Of a stretch of 64,000 bases of DNA, positions 12,104 through 21,133 are shown in pieces (positions within the stretch are counted from its first letter, which is position 1; every line of letters starts with the position of its first letter). The notes beneath the pieces are model-generated. The model was not told the DNA's origin and made no database searches. It was given only the letters and a program-made list of their open reading frames with translations. The stretch is from Chitinophaga pinensis (GTDB lineage: Bacteria; Bacteroidota; Bacteroidia; UKL13-3), in contig CAMARW010000002.1 in the NCBI GenBank assembly GCA_945860865.1, forward strand, positions 1-64,000, in the 5' to 3' direction. Made by a program: the position numbers and the translations under genes.

Positions 12104-13003
12104 ATGAAAAAAATTTTAATCACTGGTGGAACGGGACTCCTTGGATCAAACCTTACCAAACAACTAGAAAATAATGGCTTTGAGGTTTCATATTTAAGTA
12201 GAAATCCAAAAAAAGGGAGAAGATCCATGTATTTTTGGGATCCAGCAAAAGGAGAGATAGATACAGATGCTATACAAAATACCCAGGCGATTATCCATTT
12301 AGCTGGCGCCGGCGTAGCAGATAAAAGCTGGACAAGTGCCTACAAAAAAGAAATTTTAACAAGCAGAACCTTGAGCACACAGCTGTTGCATCAAACGCTA
12401 AAAAACAACGCACATCAGGTACAAAGTTTTATAGGAGCTTCTGCCGTTGGCATTTATGGCACACACCCAATAGGCATAATGCATGAAGAAAGCAACACTG
12501 CCTCCAGTTTTTTGGCAGATGTATGCAAACATTGGGAAGAAGAATCGCTTAAAATTGCCGAATTGGGCATAAGAACCTGTTTGGTTAGAATTGGAATTGT
12601 TTTAGCCAAGGAGGGCGGATTTATAAAGGAAATTGCCCAGCTAGCTAAGTTTGGTTTGGCCGCCCCATTGGGAGCAAATGGATTACATACACCCTGGATA
12701 CACATCAATGATTTGAGCAGAATTTTCATTCATTTACTCAAAAACAAAGAACTCACGGGTATTTACAATGGAGTTGCACCTCACAATGCTACGAATGATT
12801 TTATTACCAATTCTATTTGCAAAGCTTTAGGTAAACCGCAAATTTTGCCTCCCGTACCCAAATTTGCCCTCCAGCTGCTCAAGGGCGAAATGGCCGAAAT
12901 GTTGCTATCTAGCCAGCAGGTTTCTGCTAAAAAAATATTAGATACTGGCTTTATTTTTGAATTTGATGAAGCTAATCAAGCCATTTCAGATATTTTAAAA
13001 TAG
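12104..13003 (+). CDS. TIGR01777-family NAD-dependent epimerase (SDR)
   Basis: This 299-residue extended short-chain dehydrogenase-like protein begins with a Rossmann motif (ILITGGTGLLGSNL). It then shows the family's IIHLAGAGVADKSW and SASAVGIYG-like GASAVGIYG segments, TPWIHINDL, and a C-terminal DUF1731-like tail (FALQLLKGEMAEMLLSSQQVSAKK). Homologues include YfcH/SDR39U1. The substrate is unknown. Known biology: genes of this family are often found beside B12- or light-responsive MerR regulators. Here it is divergent from such a regulator and probably under its control. Confidence 0.9.
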   Translation: MKKILITGGTGLLGSNLTKQLENNGFEVSYLSRNPKKGRRSMYFWDPAKGEIDTDAIQNTQAIIHLAGAGVADKSWTSAYKKEILTSRTLSTQLLHQTLKNNAHQVQSFIGASAVGIYGTHPIGIMHEESNTASSFLADVCKHWEEESLKIAELGIRTCLVRIGIVLAKEGGFIKEIAQLAKFGLAAPLGANGLHTPWIHINDLSRIFIHLLKNKELTGIYNGVAPHNATNDFITNSICKALGKPQILPPVPKFALQLLKGEMAEMLLSSQQVSAKKILDTGFIFEFDEANQAISDILK

Positions 13004-13087
13004 GTGGCTCATCGTTTTTAATTCAATTTCTTATATTCGAAAAATAAATATTTGCTCAAATAAACCCGAACAAATTAATAATACTAC

Positions 13088-13849
13088 ATGAATAAATTAT
13101 TCTTATCGGCACTTTTATTTTGCTTTGGCTTAAATCAAATTGTGGCACAAACCACTGCAGAAAAACTATATCAACCCGCTGTTTTAATTGAACTATTCTC
13201 GTCGGAAGGCTGCGGAAGTTGCCCTTATGCAGGTGCATTCCTTAAAGAAGTAATTCAAATTTCAGACAGCAGCAAATCGCCTGTTTATGTATTAGATTAC
13301 CATGTAGTAATTTGGAATAGATCTGGTTGGGTAGATCCTTTTTCAGACTCAGCCTATTCGCTTCGTCAGCAAGAATATGTTTACAGAAAAAACCTCAAAG
13401 CATTGTATACCCCAATGGTTTTTATTAACGGTGCAGACAAAGACTACGCGGGCGGAGACAAGCGTGGTATTGGCATGGGCATTCAATCTGCTTTAAGCAA
13501 ACCCAGCAAACATTATTTACGTTCAAAGGTAACTGGCATAGCCAATGAAGATAGTTTACTCATTGCCTACCAAGCTTGGGGCAATCTAGATTCTATGCAA
13601 TTAATGGTAGCTTTTGTGCAAAAAGAAATTAATAGTCAGGTTAAAGCTGGAGAAAACGCCGGACTTGTTCTGCACCACCAAAATGTGGTACGTGGCATTT
13701 ATACAAAACAAATAAAAGGGGAAGAGGGCATGTTTAAAATACCCGTTAACCAAGAATTAAACTTAGAGAACTTTCGTCTTGTGCTTTTTCTACAACACAA
13801 ACGCACCTGGGATATTGTAGCCGCAGATCAGTTGAATTTTAAGTTTTGA
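13088..13849 (+). CDS. DUF1223 thioredoxin-fold secreted protein
   Basis: This 253-residue exported protein has a signal peptide (MNKLFLSALLFCFGLNQIVAQ). The mature domain opens with the DUF1223 hallmark IELFSSEGCGSCPYA, where CGSC occupies the redox-active position of a thioredoxin-like fold, and continues with YTPMVFINGADKDYAGG. Members are periplasmic and their physiological substrate is unknown; a thiol-redox role is inferred from the CxxC. The gene converges with the M1 aminopeptidase, and the gap between them is filled with short repeats. Confidence 0.85.
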   Translation: MNKLFLSALLFCFGLNQIVAQTTAEKLYQPAVLIELFSSEGCGSCPYAGAFLKEVIQISDSSKSPVYVLDYHVVIWNRSGWVDPFSDSAYSLRQQEYVYRKNLKALYTPMVFINGADKDYAGGDKRGIGMGIQSALSKPSKHYLRSKVTGIANEDSLLIAYQAWGNLDSMQLMVAFVQKEINSQVKAGENAGLVLHHQNVVRGIYTKQIKGEEGMFKIPVNQELNLENFRLVLFLQHKRTWDIVAADQLNFKF

Positions 13850-13856
13850 TTTTTAA

Positions 13857-13943
13857 AAATTACGATATACAAATTACGAGTTACGACATACAAATTACGA
13901 GTTACGAATTACGAATTACGAAATTAAAATTTAGGATTTAGAA
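13857..13943. repeat. AATTACGA-type interspersed repeat cluster
   Basis: Several degenerate copies of AATTACGAGTTACG and AATTACGA are packed head to tail, followed by GGATTTAGAATTT. The same two sequence families recur around the transhydrogenase operon (38985-39005, 39449-39469, 39782-39863). Here they fill the space between two converging genes. No coding potential is visible. Confidence 0.85.
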
Positions 13944-13944
13944 T

Positions 13945-16470
13945 TTAAAAGCCGAACTCTTTCCAATTGGCCACGGGTAGTTGGCTGCGCTCTGCAATTT
14001 CTTGTAAAACAGACTCCATTTGTTTGTTTTTATCTCTATCACTATTGGTTTGGTGATAGGCTTTAAGAATGCGCAAACCTTCTTTTAAATCGGCCTCATT
14101 TTGTGTGGCCAAATACTTTCCATAAGCACTCAAAATAGCATTACGGCTGAACCCAAACTTGCCCAAAACACCCTTGAAATAGCTGTTCTTACCCGGTGTG
14201 GCTTGTGCAGCATACATATAGGCAATACGCTTTTGCAAACCCGCATTTGGCAAATGTTCTAATGCACCGCAGGCTTTTATTCCTTTTGCCGAATCATTTT
14301 CAAACAAAGCCTCCAAGCAGGTGCCCACAACCGAATAGGATGAGTCGTTTAAACCCTCCATAATTATTGGTTCAACCAAACTCCAATTACTTTTTGAAGC
14401 TAACCAATAGTAAGCATCTTCGCGCAAATAAGATTCTTGGGCAGATTGTGCCAAACGAATCACTTCCTTTTCAAACGAAAAATAGAGCGAGTCGTAATAG
14501 CTAAATAGGTTCATACCGGCTTGTTTATAAAACGGCTCGTTACTATTTAAACAATAGCGCACAGCATCTTCTAAAACAGCTTTATCCTCTGTATACTTTA
14601 AGTAAGATAAGGCTTCTATTGCCGCTATTTTAGCTTGGTAGGTAGGAGCTGTTTTTAATTGTAATAACCAAGCAAAAGGTAGTTTTACTTCTACCAATTC
14701 GCCCGGCAAATTACCCATGGCATCTAACCAAAAAGCAGCAATTCTGGGAGCGTTTTCTCCCACTTTAGGCAAAGGTAATTTAAAGGCTTCCTTCTTCTTT
14801 TGAATGTGAATGGGTATGGTTTGTAAACTTAAACTTCTACCATCAGGCTCCTCTACCAAATAAGACAATTTAGTTTCAATATCAAACAATCCAAAAGCAG
14901 AATCTTGCTGTTGTTGCACCAAAACATTCCACCCCTTTTCTTTCGCATCAAACTGCAATTGATTAACCAAAACTGGATGGCCTATGCCCTCCCACCATTG
15001 CTTAAAAAACAAATGCAAATCTCTGCCGCTGGCTTCTTCCATGGCATGCCGCAAATGGTCAATATCAGTAGATTTATACGCATTTTTAGTGAGGTACAAT
15101 TGCATCCCTTTAAAGAAAGCAGAATCGCCCACGTAAGCCCTTAAATGATGCAAAATCCACGACCCTTTTTGGTAGCTTACCACATCAAACATATCATCGG
15201 GCTGGGCGTAAAAATGGCGCACCGGACTAACATAAAACTTGGAGGTGCTTCTTAGGTATGCCTTTAAGTTTTTGGCAAACACTTTATCTGCGTAGGTTTT
15301 GCCGTAGGTTTTTTCGTTAAAAAGGTATTCTCCATAGGTAGCAAAGCTTTCGTTTAGTGGCAACTGACTCCATGTTTTGCTGGTTACCAAATCGCCAAAC
15401 CAATGGTGAAACAACTCGTGAGCAATAATATCTTCGTGGTTATTATCTAGGTGCTCACGTGGGTTATGTTGCACATTTTCATAGTGCACCACCGCGGTGG
15501 TATTTTCCATGGCTCCACTTACAAAATCTCGGCAAACCACCTGCGCGTATTTATCCCAAGGGTAAGCAACGCCAGTAATTTGAGAAAACGTTTCTAGCAT
15601 TTGAGGTGTTTTACCAAAAATAAGCTCGGCATATGGAGCAAAAGCTGGTTCTAGATAATAACTAACGTCTTTGCCACGCCATTGCGTTTTATGGATTTTA
15701 AAATTACCCACAGCCAGCATCGTTAAATAAGGTGCATGGGGTTTTAACTGCTGCCAATGGTCTACACGTTTGCCATTTTTTACAAGCTTACTGCTTTTTA
15801 ACAAACCATTACTCAAACTAACATCAGCAGAGTCTACTGTTAAATAAATATCCTGCGTATGTTTTTCGTGCGGCAAATCTATAGTAGGAAACCAGCAAGA
15901 ATTATATTCTGTTTCGCCTTGTGTCCATATTTGGCGGGGCTTATTGGGATCGGTACCCAGCGGATTAATAAAGTACAATCCCCTAGAATCTGTAATAGCC
16001 GCGCCACCATCGGCCTTTAATTCATTAGGCTTAGCAATGTATTTTATCCAAATCTGGGCAGTATCGTTTAGGTTCAAACGGGCACTTAAAGAGATGATTA
16101 TTTTTTTGCTCTCATAAACAAAAGGTACTGCAATAGTATCTTTTTGTTGAATAATAGCCACATTTTGCAATTCAAAACCCTGGGCATCTAAAGTAATTTC
16201 TTGCATACTTTGGGAATATGGTTTTATCCATAAATGGGCCGAACCTATTACCCATTGATTGGGGTAATCAAAAGATAAGTGCAATTTGGTATGAATTAAA
16301 TCGGCTACCTGTGCGGGCATGGGCTGGTATTGCGAGGGCTTTTTAGTTTTGGGTTGAACCAAAACCTCCTCCATCATAAAATTTTCTATGGGCATTGCTG
16401 CCTTTTTATTTATTTTGCAGCTCACTAAGACGCTAAGCAAAATGAATAGGGGGAAAATATTTTTTTTCAT
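13945..16470 (-). CDS. M1-family zinc aminopeptidase lipoprotein
   Basis: This 841-residue metallopeptidase removes N-terminal amino acids from peptides. The substrate-anchoring motif GAMEN lies at residues 319-323. The zinc site HELFHH starts at residue 351 and the third ligand is Glu374 in NESFATYG, matching HExxH-x18-E. The N-terminus is a lipoprotein signal (MKKNIFPLFILLSVLVSC, lipidated Cys18), so the enzyme is tethered to a membrane and faces the periplasm or exterior. A C-terminal helical repeat region follows from about residue 600. It is monocistronic and divergent from the biotin carrier gene. Confidence 0.93.
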   Translation of the reverse strand: MKKNIFPLFILLSVLVSCKINKKAAMPIENFMMEEVLVQPKTKKPSQYQPMPAQVADLIHTKLHLSFDYPNQWVIGSAHLWIKPYSQSMQEITLDAQGFELQNVAIIQQKDTIAVPFVYESKKIIISLSARLNLNDTAQIWIKYIAKPNELKADGGAAITDSRGLYFINPLGTDPNKPRQIWTQGETEYNSCWFPTIDLPHEKHTQDIYLTVDSADVSLSNGLLKSSKLVKNGKRVDHWQQLKPHAPYLTMLAVGNFKIHKTQWRGKDVSYYLEPAFAPYAELIFGKTPQMLETFSQITGVAYPWDKYAQVVCRDFVSGAMENTTAVVHYENVQHNPREHLDNNHEDIIAHELFHHWFGDLVTSKTWSQLPLNESFATYGEYLFNEKTYGKTYADKVFAKNLKAYLRSTSKFYVSPVRHFYAQPDDMFDVVSYQKGSWILHHLRAYVGDSAFFKGMQLYLTKNAYKSTDIDHLRHAMEEASGRDLHLFFKQWWEGIGHPVLVNQLQFDAKEKGWNVLVQQQQDSAFGLFDIETKLSYLVEEPDGRSLSLQTIPIHIQKKKEAFKLPLPKVGENAPRIAAFWLDAMGNLPGELVEVKLPFAWLLQLKTAPTYQAKIAAIEALSYLKYTEDKAVLEDAVRYCLNSNEPFYKQAGMNLFSYYDSLYFSFEKEVIRLAQSAQESYLREDAYYWLASKSNWSLVEPIIMEGLNDSSYSVVGTCLEALFENDSAKGIKACGALEHLPNAGLQKRIAYMYAAQATPGKNSYFKGVLGKFGFSRNAILSAYGKYLATQNEADLKEGLRILKAYHQTNSDRDKNKQMESVLQEIAERSQLPVANWKEFGF

Positions 16471-16503
16471 ATTGGGTTTGAAGGTGCAAGTAAATAAATT
16501 TCT

Positions 16504-16998
16504 ATGTTAAATATAAAAGTAAACAACCAGGATTTTGTATACAATACCATCAGCGGAACGGCATTGTTAAATGGCAATCCTGTTGAAGCAGATGTTATCA
16601 AGTTGGCTCCTAACAAATATCACCTTTTAATTGCAAACCAGAGCTATTCGTTAGAACTTTTAGAAAAAGCGGAAAACAGCAAAACCATGCTTGTTTTGGT
16701 TAATGGCGTAAAACAAGAAATTAGCATCAAAGATAAATATGATGCATTGCTTAGTCAGCTAGGCATGGATAAATTAATGGCTAACAAAAATAATAACCTC
16801 AAAGCCCCCATGCCTGGATTGGTTTTACGCATTATGGTAAACGTAGGAGATACGGTAAAAAAAGGCGATCCGCTATTAGTTTTAGAGGCCATGAAAATGG
16901 AAAATGTAATTAAGGCAGATGGTGACGGAACCGTGAAAAGAATTGCGGTTGAACCCAAACAAGTGGTAGAAAAAAATACGCTACTGATAGAACTTTAA
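16504..16998 (+). CDS. Biotin carboxyl carrier protein subunit
   Basis: This 164-residue protein ends in a biotinyl/lipoyl domain from about residue 98. The motif EAMKMEN is present, with the biotin-accepting lysine at residue 131, and APMPGLVLRI opens the domain. The N-terminal 95 residues form a small beta domain seen in the carrier subunits of propionyl- or methylcrotonyl-CoA carboxylases of Bacteroidota. No carboxylase subunit is adjacent, so the partner must lie elsewhere. The alanine/proline-rich linker of fatty-acid AccB is absent. It converges with the small ORF at 17003. Confidence 0.9.
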   Translation: MLNIKVNNQDFVYNTISGTALLNGNPVEADVIKLAPNKYHLLIANQSYSLELLEKAENSKTMLVLVNGVKQEISIKDKYDALLSQLGMDKLMANKNNNLKAPMPGLVLRIMVNVGDTVKKGDPLLVLEAMKMENVIKADGDGTVKRIAVEPKQVVEKNTLLIEL

Positions 16999-17002
16999 TC
17001 GT

Positions 17003-17164
17003 TTAAGAGCAACGCTGCTTTCTTATTTCTGGCTGAACCAAAAGCTCCTTTTTGGAAGTATTAATTTGCGCATCCAAAGAAGGCAAATTAGCCTTATTGT
17101 TATCTAAATTTTGTTGCGCATACTTCGCCCACTGAGAATTATTTAAGCACTTTGTTGCATCCAT
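17003..17164 (-). CDS. Small ORF overlapping the truncated sigma factor gene
   Basis: A 53-codon frame starts with ATG at 17164, 22 bases before the end of the sigma-factor frame, and stops 5 bases from the end of the biotin carrier gene. The peptide starts MDATKCLNNSQWAKYAQQNL and ends in QRCS. It is hydrophilic, with no membrane segment. Overlapping start and stop codons suggest translational coupling, the arrangement usual for an ECF sigma factor and its regulator. I do not recognise the family. It could be a shortened anti-sigma partner or a companion protein. Confidence 0.5.
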   Translation of the reverse strand: MDATKCLNNSQWAKYAQQNLDNNKANLPSLDAQINTSKKELLVQPEIRKQRCS

Positions 17165-17580
17165 AAAAAACTAATTAACACATAATGAATACCTAATTCT
17201 GTGAGAGAAATTTTTAAATTTCTTTTGGCATTTTGAATGGCACTTTTTACTTCATTTAAAGTAAATCCTGTTTGCTTACCTATCTCATCATAGGATGCAC
17301 CTTCTAAATAAAACAAACGAATACAAGTCTGTTGTTTTAGGTTCAGGCCAAACATGGCTTTTTCTAATGATTGTAATTTTTCTTCTAGCTGCGGCATTTC
17401 AGTTACAGGATGCAAAAAAGCCGCCTTTTCCATAAATTCATTTTCATCTGCATCAGCATCTAATTCTAAAAGCTTAATAAATTGAGGCTTTCTAAGCTGC
17501 ATTAAACAATAATTTTTAGTGATAGTATACAGCCAGGATTTAAAATTTTTTACCTCATGCTTGTGCAGGGTAAGCAACAA
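17143..17580 (-). pseudogene. ECF-type sigma-70 factor lacking its N-terminus
   Basis: The frame encodes the end of sigma region 2 (LHKHEVKNFKSWLYTITKNY, then CLMQLRKP) and a complete region 4 (LNLKQQTCIRLFYLEGASYD, then EIGKQTGFTLNEVKSAIQNA, then KRNLK). ECF factors of this type normally have about 60 more N-terminal residues carrying regions 2.1-2.2 for core polymerase binding. Upstream of 17580 the frame stays open but gives Phe/Lys/Tyr-rich sequence unlike any sigma factor, and there is no ATG, only TTG. Similarity stops within a few codons of a perfect 14-bp inverted repeat. I read it as a 5'-truncated remnant. A functional short sigma started from TTG is the less likely alternative. Confidence 0.75.
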
Positions 17581-17585
17581 ATAAA

Positions 17586-17621
17586 GGAAAAGGAATTTTG
17601 CTTTTATAAAATTCCTTTTCC
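17586..17621. repeat. Perfect 14-bp inverted repeat at the sigma-factor breakpoint
   Basis: GGAAAAGGAATTTT (17586-17599) and its exact complement (17608-17621) flank an eight-base loop. It sits between the truncated sigma gene and the start of the PNGase F-like gene (ATG at 17646). It could be a terminator stem, an operator, or the scar of a rearrangement. Confidence 0.8.
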
Positions 17622-17645
17622 GATTATATTGCTCAAAATATTTGT

Positions 17646-20600
17646 ATGAAAAAAACAGTTTTACTCCTTGCCTATTTTACCTATCTAATATCATTAGTTT
17701 CGGCGCAAAACCCGGGCGATACTATTAAAGTTAAAACCTTTCATTATGGCAGCAATACCCGAGACACCTTAGCCAGGTTTCCGACAGGAAATATTGCTTT
17801 CGAAAAAATTATTATGAAGTATAATATGCGTTGTAAAAACGCATTGGTAAGTACCAGCGATAATAGAAATTTAGGTTGTGGCGAATGGGATTATTCTTGT
17901 AATACTTATATTGTAGACTCTTCAAAAGTAGAGGCGGTGCAGGCTACCCAACCCAAATATATTATTAGCAATTTTACTGGAAACAACTTTGCATTCACAA
18001 GCAAAGAGGTGTTTGATTATTACCGATTTACACAAAAGAAAACACAATTAAATAGCATTATTTCAGACTCGCAATTTGCTATTGGCACAGGCAGCCGTTA
18101 TTCGGCTACTCCAGTATTTACTCCAGCACATTCGGGTAAATCGCAGTATATCTACACAGCGGCAGAACTCTCTGGCGCCATGTTAGGTTCAGGCCAGCTC
18201 AATAGCCTTATTTTAAATGCGCAAACCAACGGTACTAAAGCCGGATTTTTAAAGGTAAAGATAAAACATACTAAGCGTCAGAATTTGGAGAACGGTATGC
18301 CAGAATTAAGCGGATTTACCGATGTGTATTTTAGCGATTATAGCTTTGTACAAGGAGCCAACAGAATTCCTTTTCATACGCCATTTACTTGGAATGGTGC
18401 AGATAATATCATAGTAGAATTTTCATTTACCAATAGTGTAGCGCAAAACCCAATTCAATTTGCAAGCGATTCTCTTGGTTCGGCCATGGGTTTATTTGCC
18501 ATAAATAATTATGCCCTGAACCTATCTCACTTTGGTGAAGCGAAGCTAGATACTACCCAATTTTCGAGCATTAAAAACGAAATCACTATCTCGTTTTGGG
18601 CATTTGGAAATGCCAACCAAATGCCAATTACAACCACTATTTTGTATGGCTACGATGCCAACCCAAACAACAGGCATTTAAACATTCATTTACCTCATGC
18701 CAACAACAGTGTGTTTTTTGATTGTGGCTTTTCTGCCGGCAACTACGATCGTGTAAATAAGGTAGCTACCCTAGCAGAAATGGGTGGCAAATGGAATCAT
18801 TGGGTGTTTATAAAAAACGCTGTAAGTGGCGATATGAAAGTGTTTTTAAATGGCGAATTATGGACATCTGGCACAGGAAAATTGAGGCCAATGAACATTT
18901 TAAACCTCATACTTGGCAAAGACCAAAACGGCAACAGTAACTACAAGGGAAAAATGAATCAATTGATGATTTGGAACAAAGCTTTGCCAGATTCTATGAT
19001 TGGAAGCATAACAAGGAATTTTAAATCACAACAAGCACCCTTAGCAGCAAATTTAGTTGCCTATTACCCAATGGATGAAGGTAGTGGAAACCAATTAAAT
19101 GAGTTCATCAATACCAAGCAAGTTACAGGCAAAAACTTTAGATGGAGCTACGATAGAGGTGAGCAATTAAGCTATGGATTTACAAATAACTTACTTAGAC
19201 CAAGCATTATTTTTACGAGGTCTGAATTGAATACAAGTATAACGCCAACAATTGTGCAAGACTCTATGCAACGTGCAGCCCATGTGATAGAAGAATACAG
19301 CATTACTTCTAAACAAGGCGTATTTCCAATAATTAATGATATTGTAAATTTAGTAAGCACCACCACCAATTATTATTCTGCTTCTCCTAGCCTTGTTTAC
19401 AACGGAGATTTAGCTAATTTACCGCTTGTAGATAGCACAAACAACAGCTCAGAAGGCAATATTGCTTTAAGCAATTTAACATTCTTTCGCAGGTTTCCTT
19501 GGCACAATGAAATCATGTCGTTTGTTACCCCTTATGGCATTGGGCTGAACCTAGGTGTTGAAGGCAAAACATGGTACTTTGATGTATCAGACTTTGAACC
19601 TATTTTAAAAGGAGACAAGCGCATTTTAATGACATTAGGCGGCCAAAATCAGGAACAAAATGATGTTGAATTTTGGTTTATTGTTGGAACTCCTCCGCGC
19701 AATGTAGTGGAGTTTAATCAGATTTGGCAAGGCACCAATAGAACCGGACAAGCAGCATTAACTGCCATTAATAACCAGAATAGATTTGCTCCAGAAACCG
19801 TTACCATCCCAAGTAACGGCAAGTATTTTAAAATGCGTTCTAGCATAACTGGTCATGGTGCCGAAGGCGAGTTTGAAGCCAATGGTGGTCAGGTTAATCA
19901 CTACCTTAACCTAAATGGTGGAGCCAACGAATTTGAATGGATTGCTAGTGAAGAATGTGCTTTTAATCCGGTTTTCCCGCAAGGCGGAACTTGGGTGTAT
20001 GATAGACAAGGTTGGTGCCCCGGACAAAGATCTTTATTAAAAGAGTTCGACCTTACTCCGCTTTTAAGTGCAGGTTCTACTGCTAGTATAGATTATAATG
20101 CAAGTGAACCCCAAAGAGCAGGAGGAGCTTATAATTTCCATGTGGCGCACCAATTGGTAAGTTATGGCGAATTTAACTTTAATAGAGATGTGAGAATAAT
20201 GGATATTCTGCAACCAAACAATGCCATTGTGCATGGCAAGAAAAACCCTATGTGCGACAATCCAAAAATTGTGATTCAGAACTCAGGTAAAAATCCAATT
20301 ACCCAAATGGTTATTAGTTATGGCATAAACAATGGAACGCCTTTAACACACGAATGGAAAGGCAACTTATTAGCTTTGCAAACAGATACCATTGTTTTGC
20401 CGCACAAGGGAACATTATGGAATAGTGGCATAAGTGGCAACAACAATACTTTCTTTACACAAATTACCAAAGTAAATGAAACAGATAATGATGAGTATGT
20501 ACTAAACAATAAAATGAGCGTTCGCTTTACCTTACCAGAAATTGTACCGTCGGTATTTACATTGGAGTTTAGAACCAACAACCGACCTACAGAAAACTCG

Positions 20601-21125
20601 TATAAACTTTTTGATGATTGGGGTAATTTAATAGATAGCAAAGAGTTTACAGATGCCAATACCACTTTTACTAAGCAATACAACTTAGGAGGCTGCTATA
20701 AATTAGTAGTTGAAGATAAAGGTCATGATGGCGTGCAATGGTGGGCCAACGCTGCGCAGGGCACAGGGTTTGTAAGGTTGAGAAGGGCCAACAATTCTAT
20801 TTTAAAAACCTTTCAACCCGATTTTGGCGGCGGATTTGAGTATTCGTTTACAACCAATTGGGCATTGAATATTGATGAATCAACTATTGAAAACGAAATT
20901 ATGGTATACCCTAATCCAAGTAGAGGTGAAATACATATAACAGGTAATTATTTAAACGGAGCCACTGCAACAATCTACGATTTATTGGGCAAAGAATTAA
21001 TGCATATAAGCAAGCTAAAAGAATCCGAAAACAGCATCCAAACAGGATTCCTTGGTTCGGGCATGTATGTTTTAAAAATAGAAACGAGCAAAGGCACTCT
21101 TTCCAAGAAAATTAGTGTTGAATAA
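17646..21125 (+). CDS. PNGase F-like T9SS-secreted protein with LamG domain
   Basis: This 1159-residue cell-surface or secreted protein starts with a signal peptide (cleavage near residue 20). Residues 20-290 form a Cys-containing beta region (NLGCGEWDYSCNTY). Residues 305-452 are a concanavalin/LamG-like domain (ITISFWAFG, WNHWVFIKN, LILGKDQNG). About 630-850 resembles peptide-N-glycosidase F, with the N domain (TPYGIGLNLG, KTWYFDVSDF) and the C domain (VEFWFIVGTPPRNV, SITGHGAEGEFEANGG, GTWVYDRQGWCPG). From about 1080 comes a type A T9SS sorting domain (MVYPNPSRGEI to TLSKKISVE). A role in removing N-glycans from glycoproteins is inferred; catalytic acids were not checked against a structure. 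It is by far the largest accessory gene here. Confidence 0.86.
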   Translation: MKKTVLLLAYFTYLISLVSAQNPGDTIKVKTFHYGSNTRDTLARFPTGNIAFEKIIMKYNMRCKNALVSTSDNRNLGCGEWDYSCNTYIVDSSKVEAVQATQPKYIISNFTGNNFAFTSKEVFDYYRFTQKKTQLNSIISDSQFAIGTGSRYSATPVFTPAHSGKSQYIYTAAELSGAMLGSGQLNSLILNAQTNGTKAGFLKVKIKHTKRQNLENGMPELSGFTDVYFSDYSFVQGANRIPFHTPFTWNGADNIIVEFSFTNSVAQNPIQFASDSLGSAMGLFAINNYALNLSHFGEAKLDTTQFSSIKNEITISFWAFGNANQMPITTTILYGYDANPNNRHLNIHLPHANNSVFFDCGFSAGNYDRVNKVATLAEMGGKWNHWVFIKNAVSGDMKVFLNGELWTSGTGKLRPMNILNLILGKDQNGNSNYKGKMNQLMIWNKALPDSMIGSITRNFKSQQAPLAANLVAYYPMDEGSGNQLNEFINTKQVTGKNFRWSYDRGEQLSYGFTNNLLRPSIIFTRSELNTSITPTIVQDSMQRAAHVIEEYSITSKQGVFPIINDIVNLVSTTTNYYSASPSLVYNGDLANLPLVDSTNNSSEGNIALSNLTFFRRFPWHNEIMSFVTPYGIGLNLGVEGKTWYFDVSDFEPILKGDKRILMTLGGQNQEQNDVEFWFIVGTPPRNVVEFNQIWQGTNRTGQAALTAINNQNRFAPETVTIPSNGKYFKMRSSITGHGAEGEFEANGGQVNHYLNLNGGANEFEWIASEECAFNPVFPQGGTWVYDRQGWCPGQRSLLKEFDLTPLLSAGSTASIDYNASEPQRAGGAYNFHVAHQLVSYGEFNFNRDVRIMDILQPNNAIVHGKKNPMCDNPKIVIQNSGKNPITQMVISYGINNGTPLTHEWKGNLLALQTDTIVLPHKGTLWNSGISGNNNTFFTQITKVNETDNDEYVLNNKMSVRFTLPEIVPSVFTLEFRTNNRPTENSYKLFDDWGNLIDSKEFTDANTTFTKQYNLGGCYKLVVEDKGHDGVQWWANAAQGTGFVRLRRANNSILKTFQPDFGGGFEYSFTTNWALNIDESTIENEIMVYPNPSRGEIHITGNYLNGATATIYDLLGKELMHISKLKESENSIQTGFLGSGMYVLKIETSKGTLSKKISVE

Positions 21126-21133
21126 AACCAAGA

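Noticed and set aside
13857-13943. Possible CRISPR array (short tandem units).
   Set aside because: Units are of unequal length, directly adjacent without unique spacers, and no cas gene is near.
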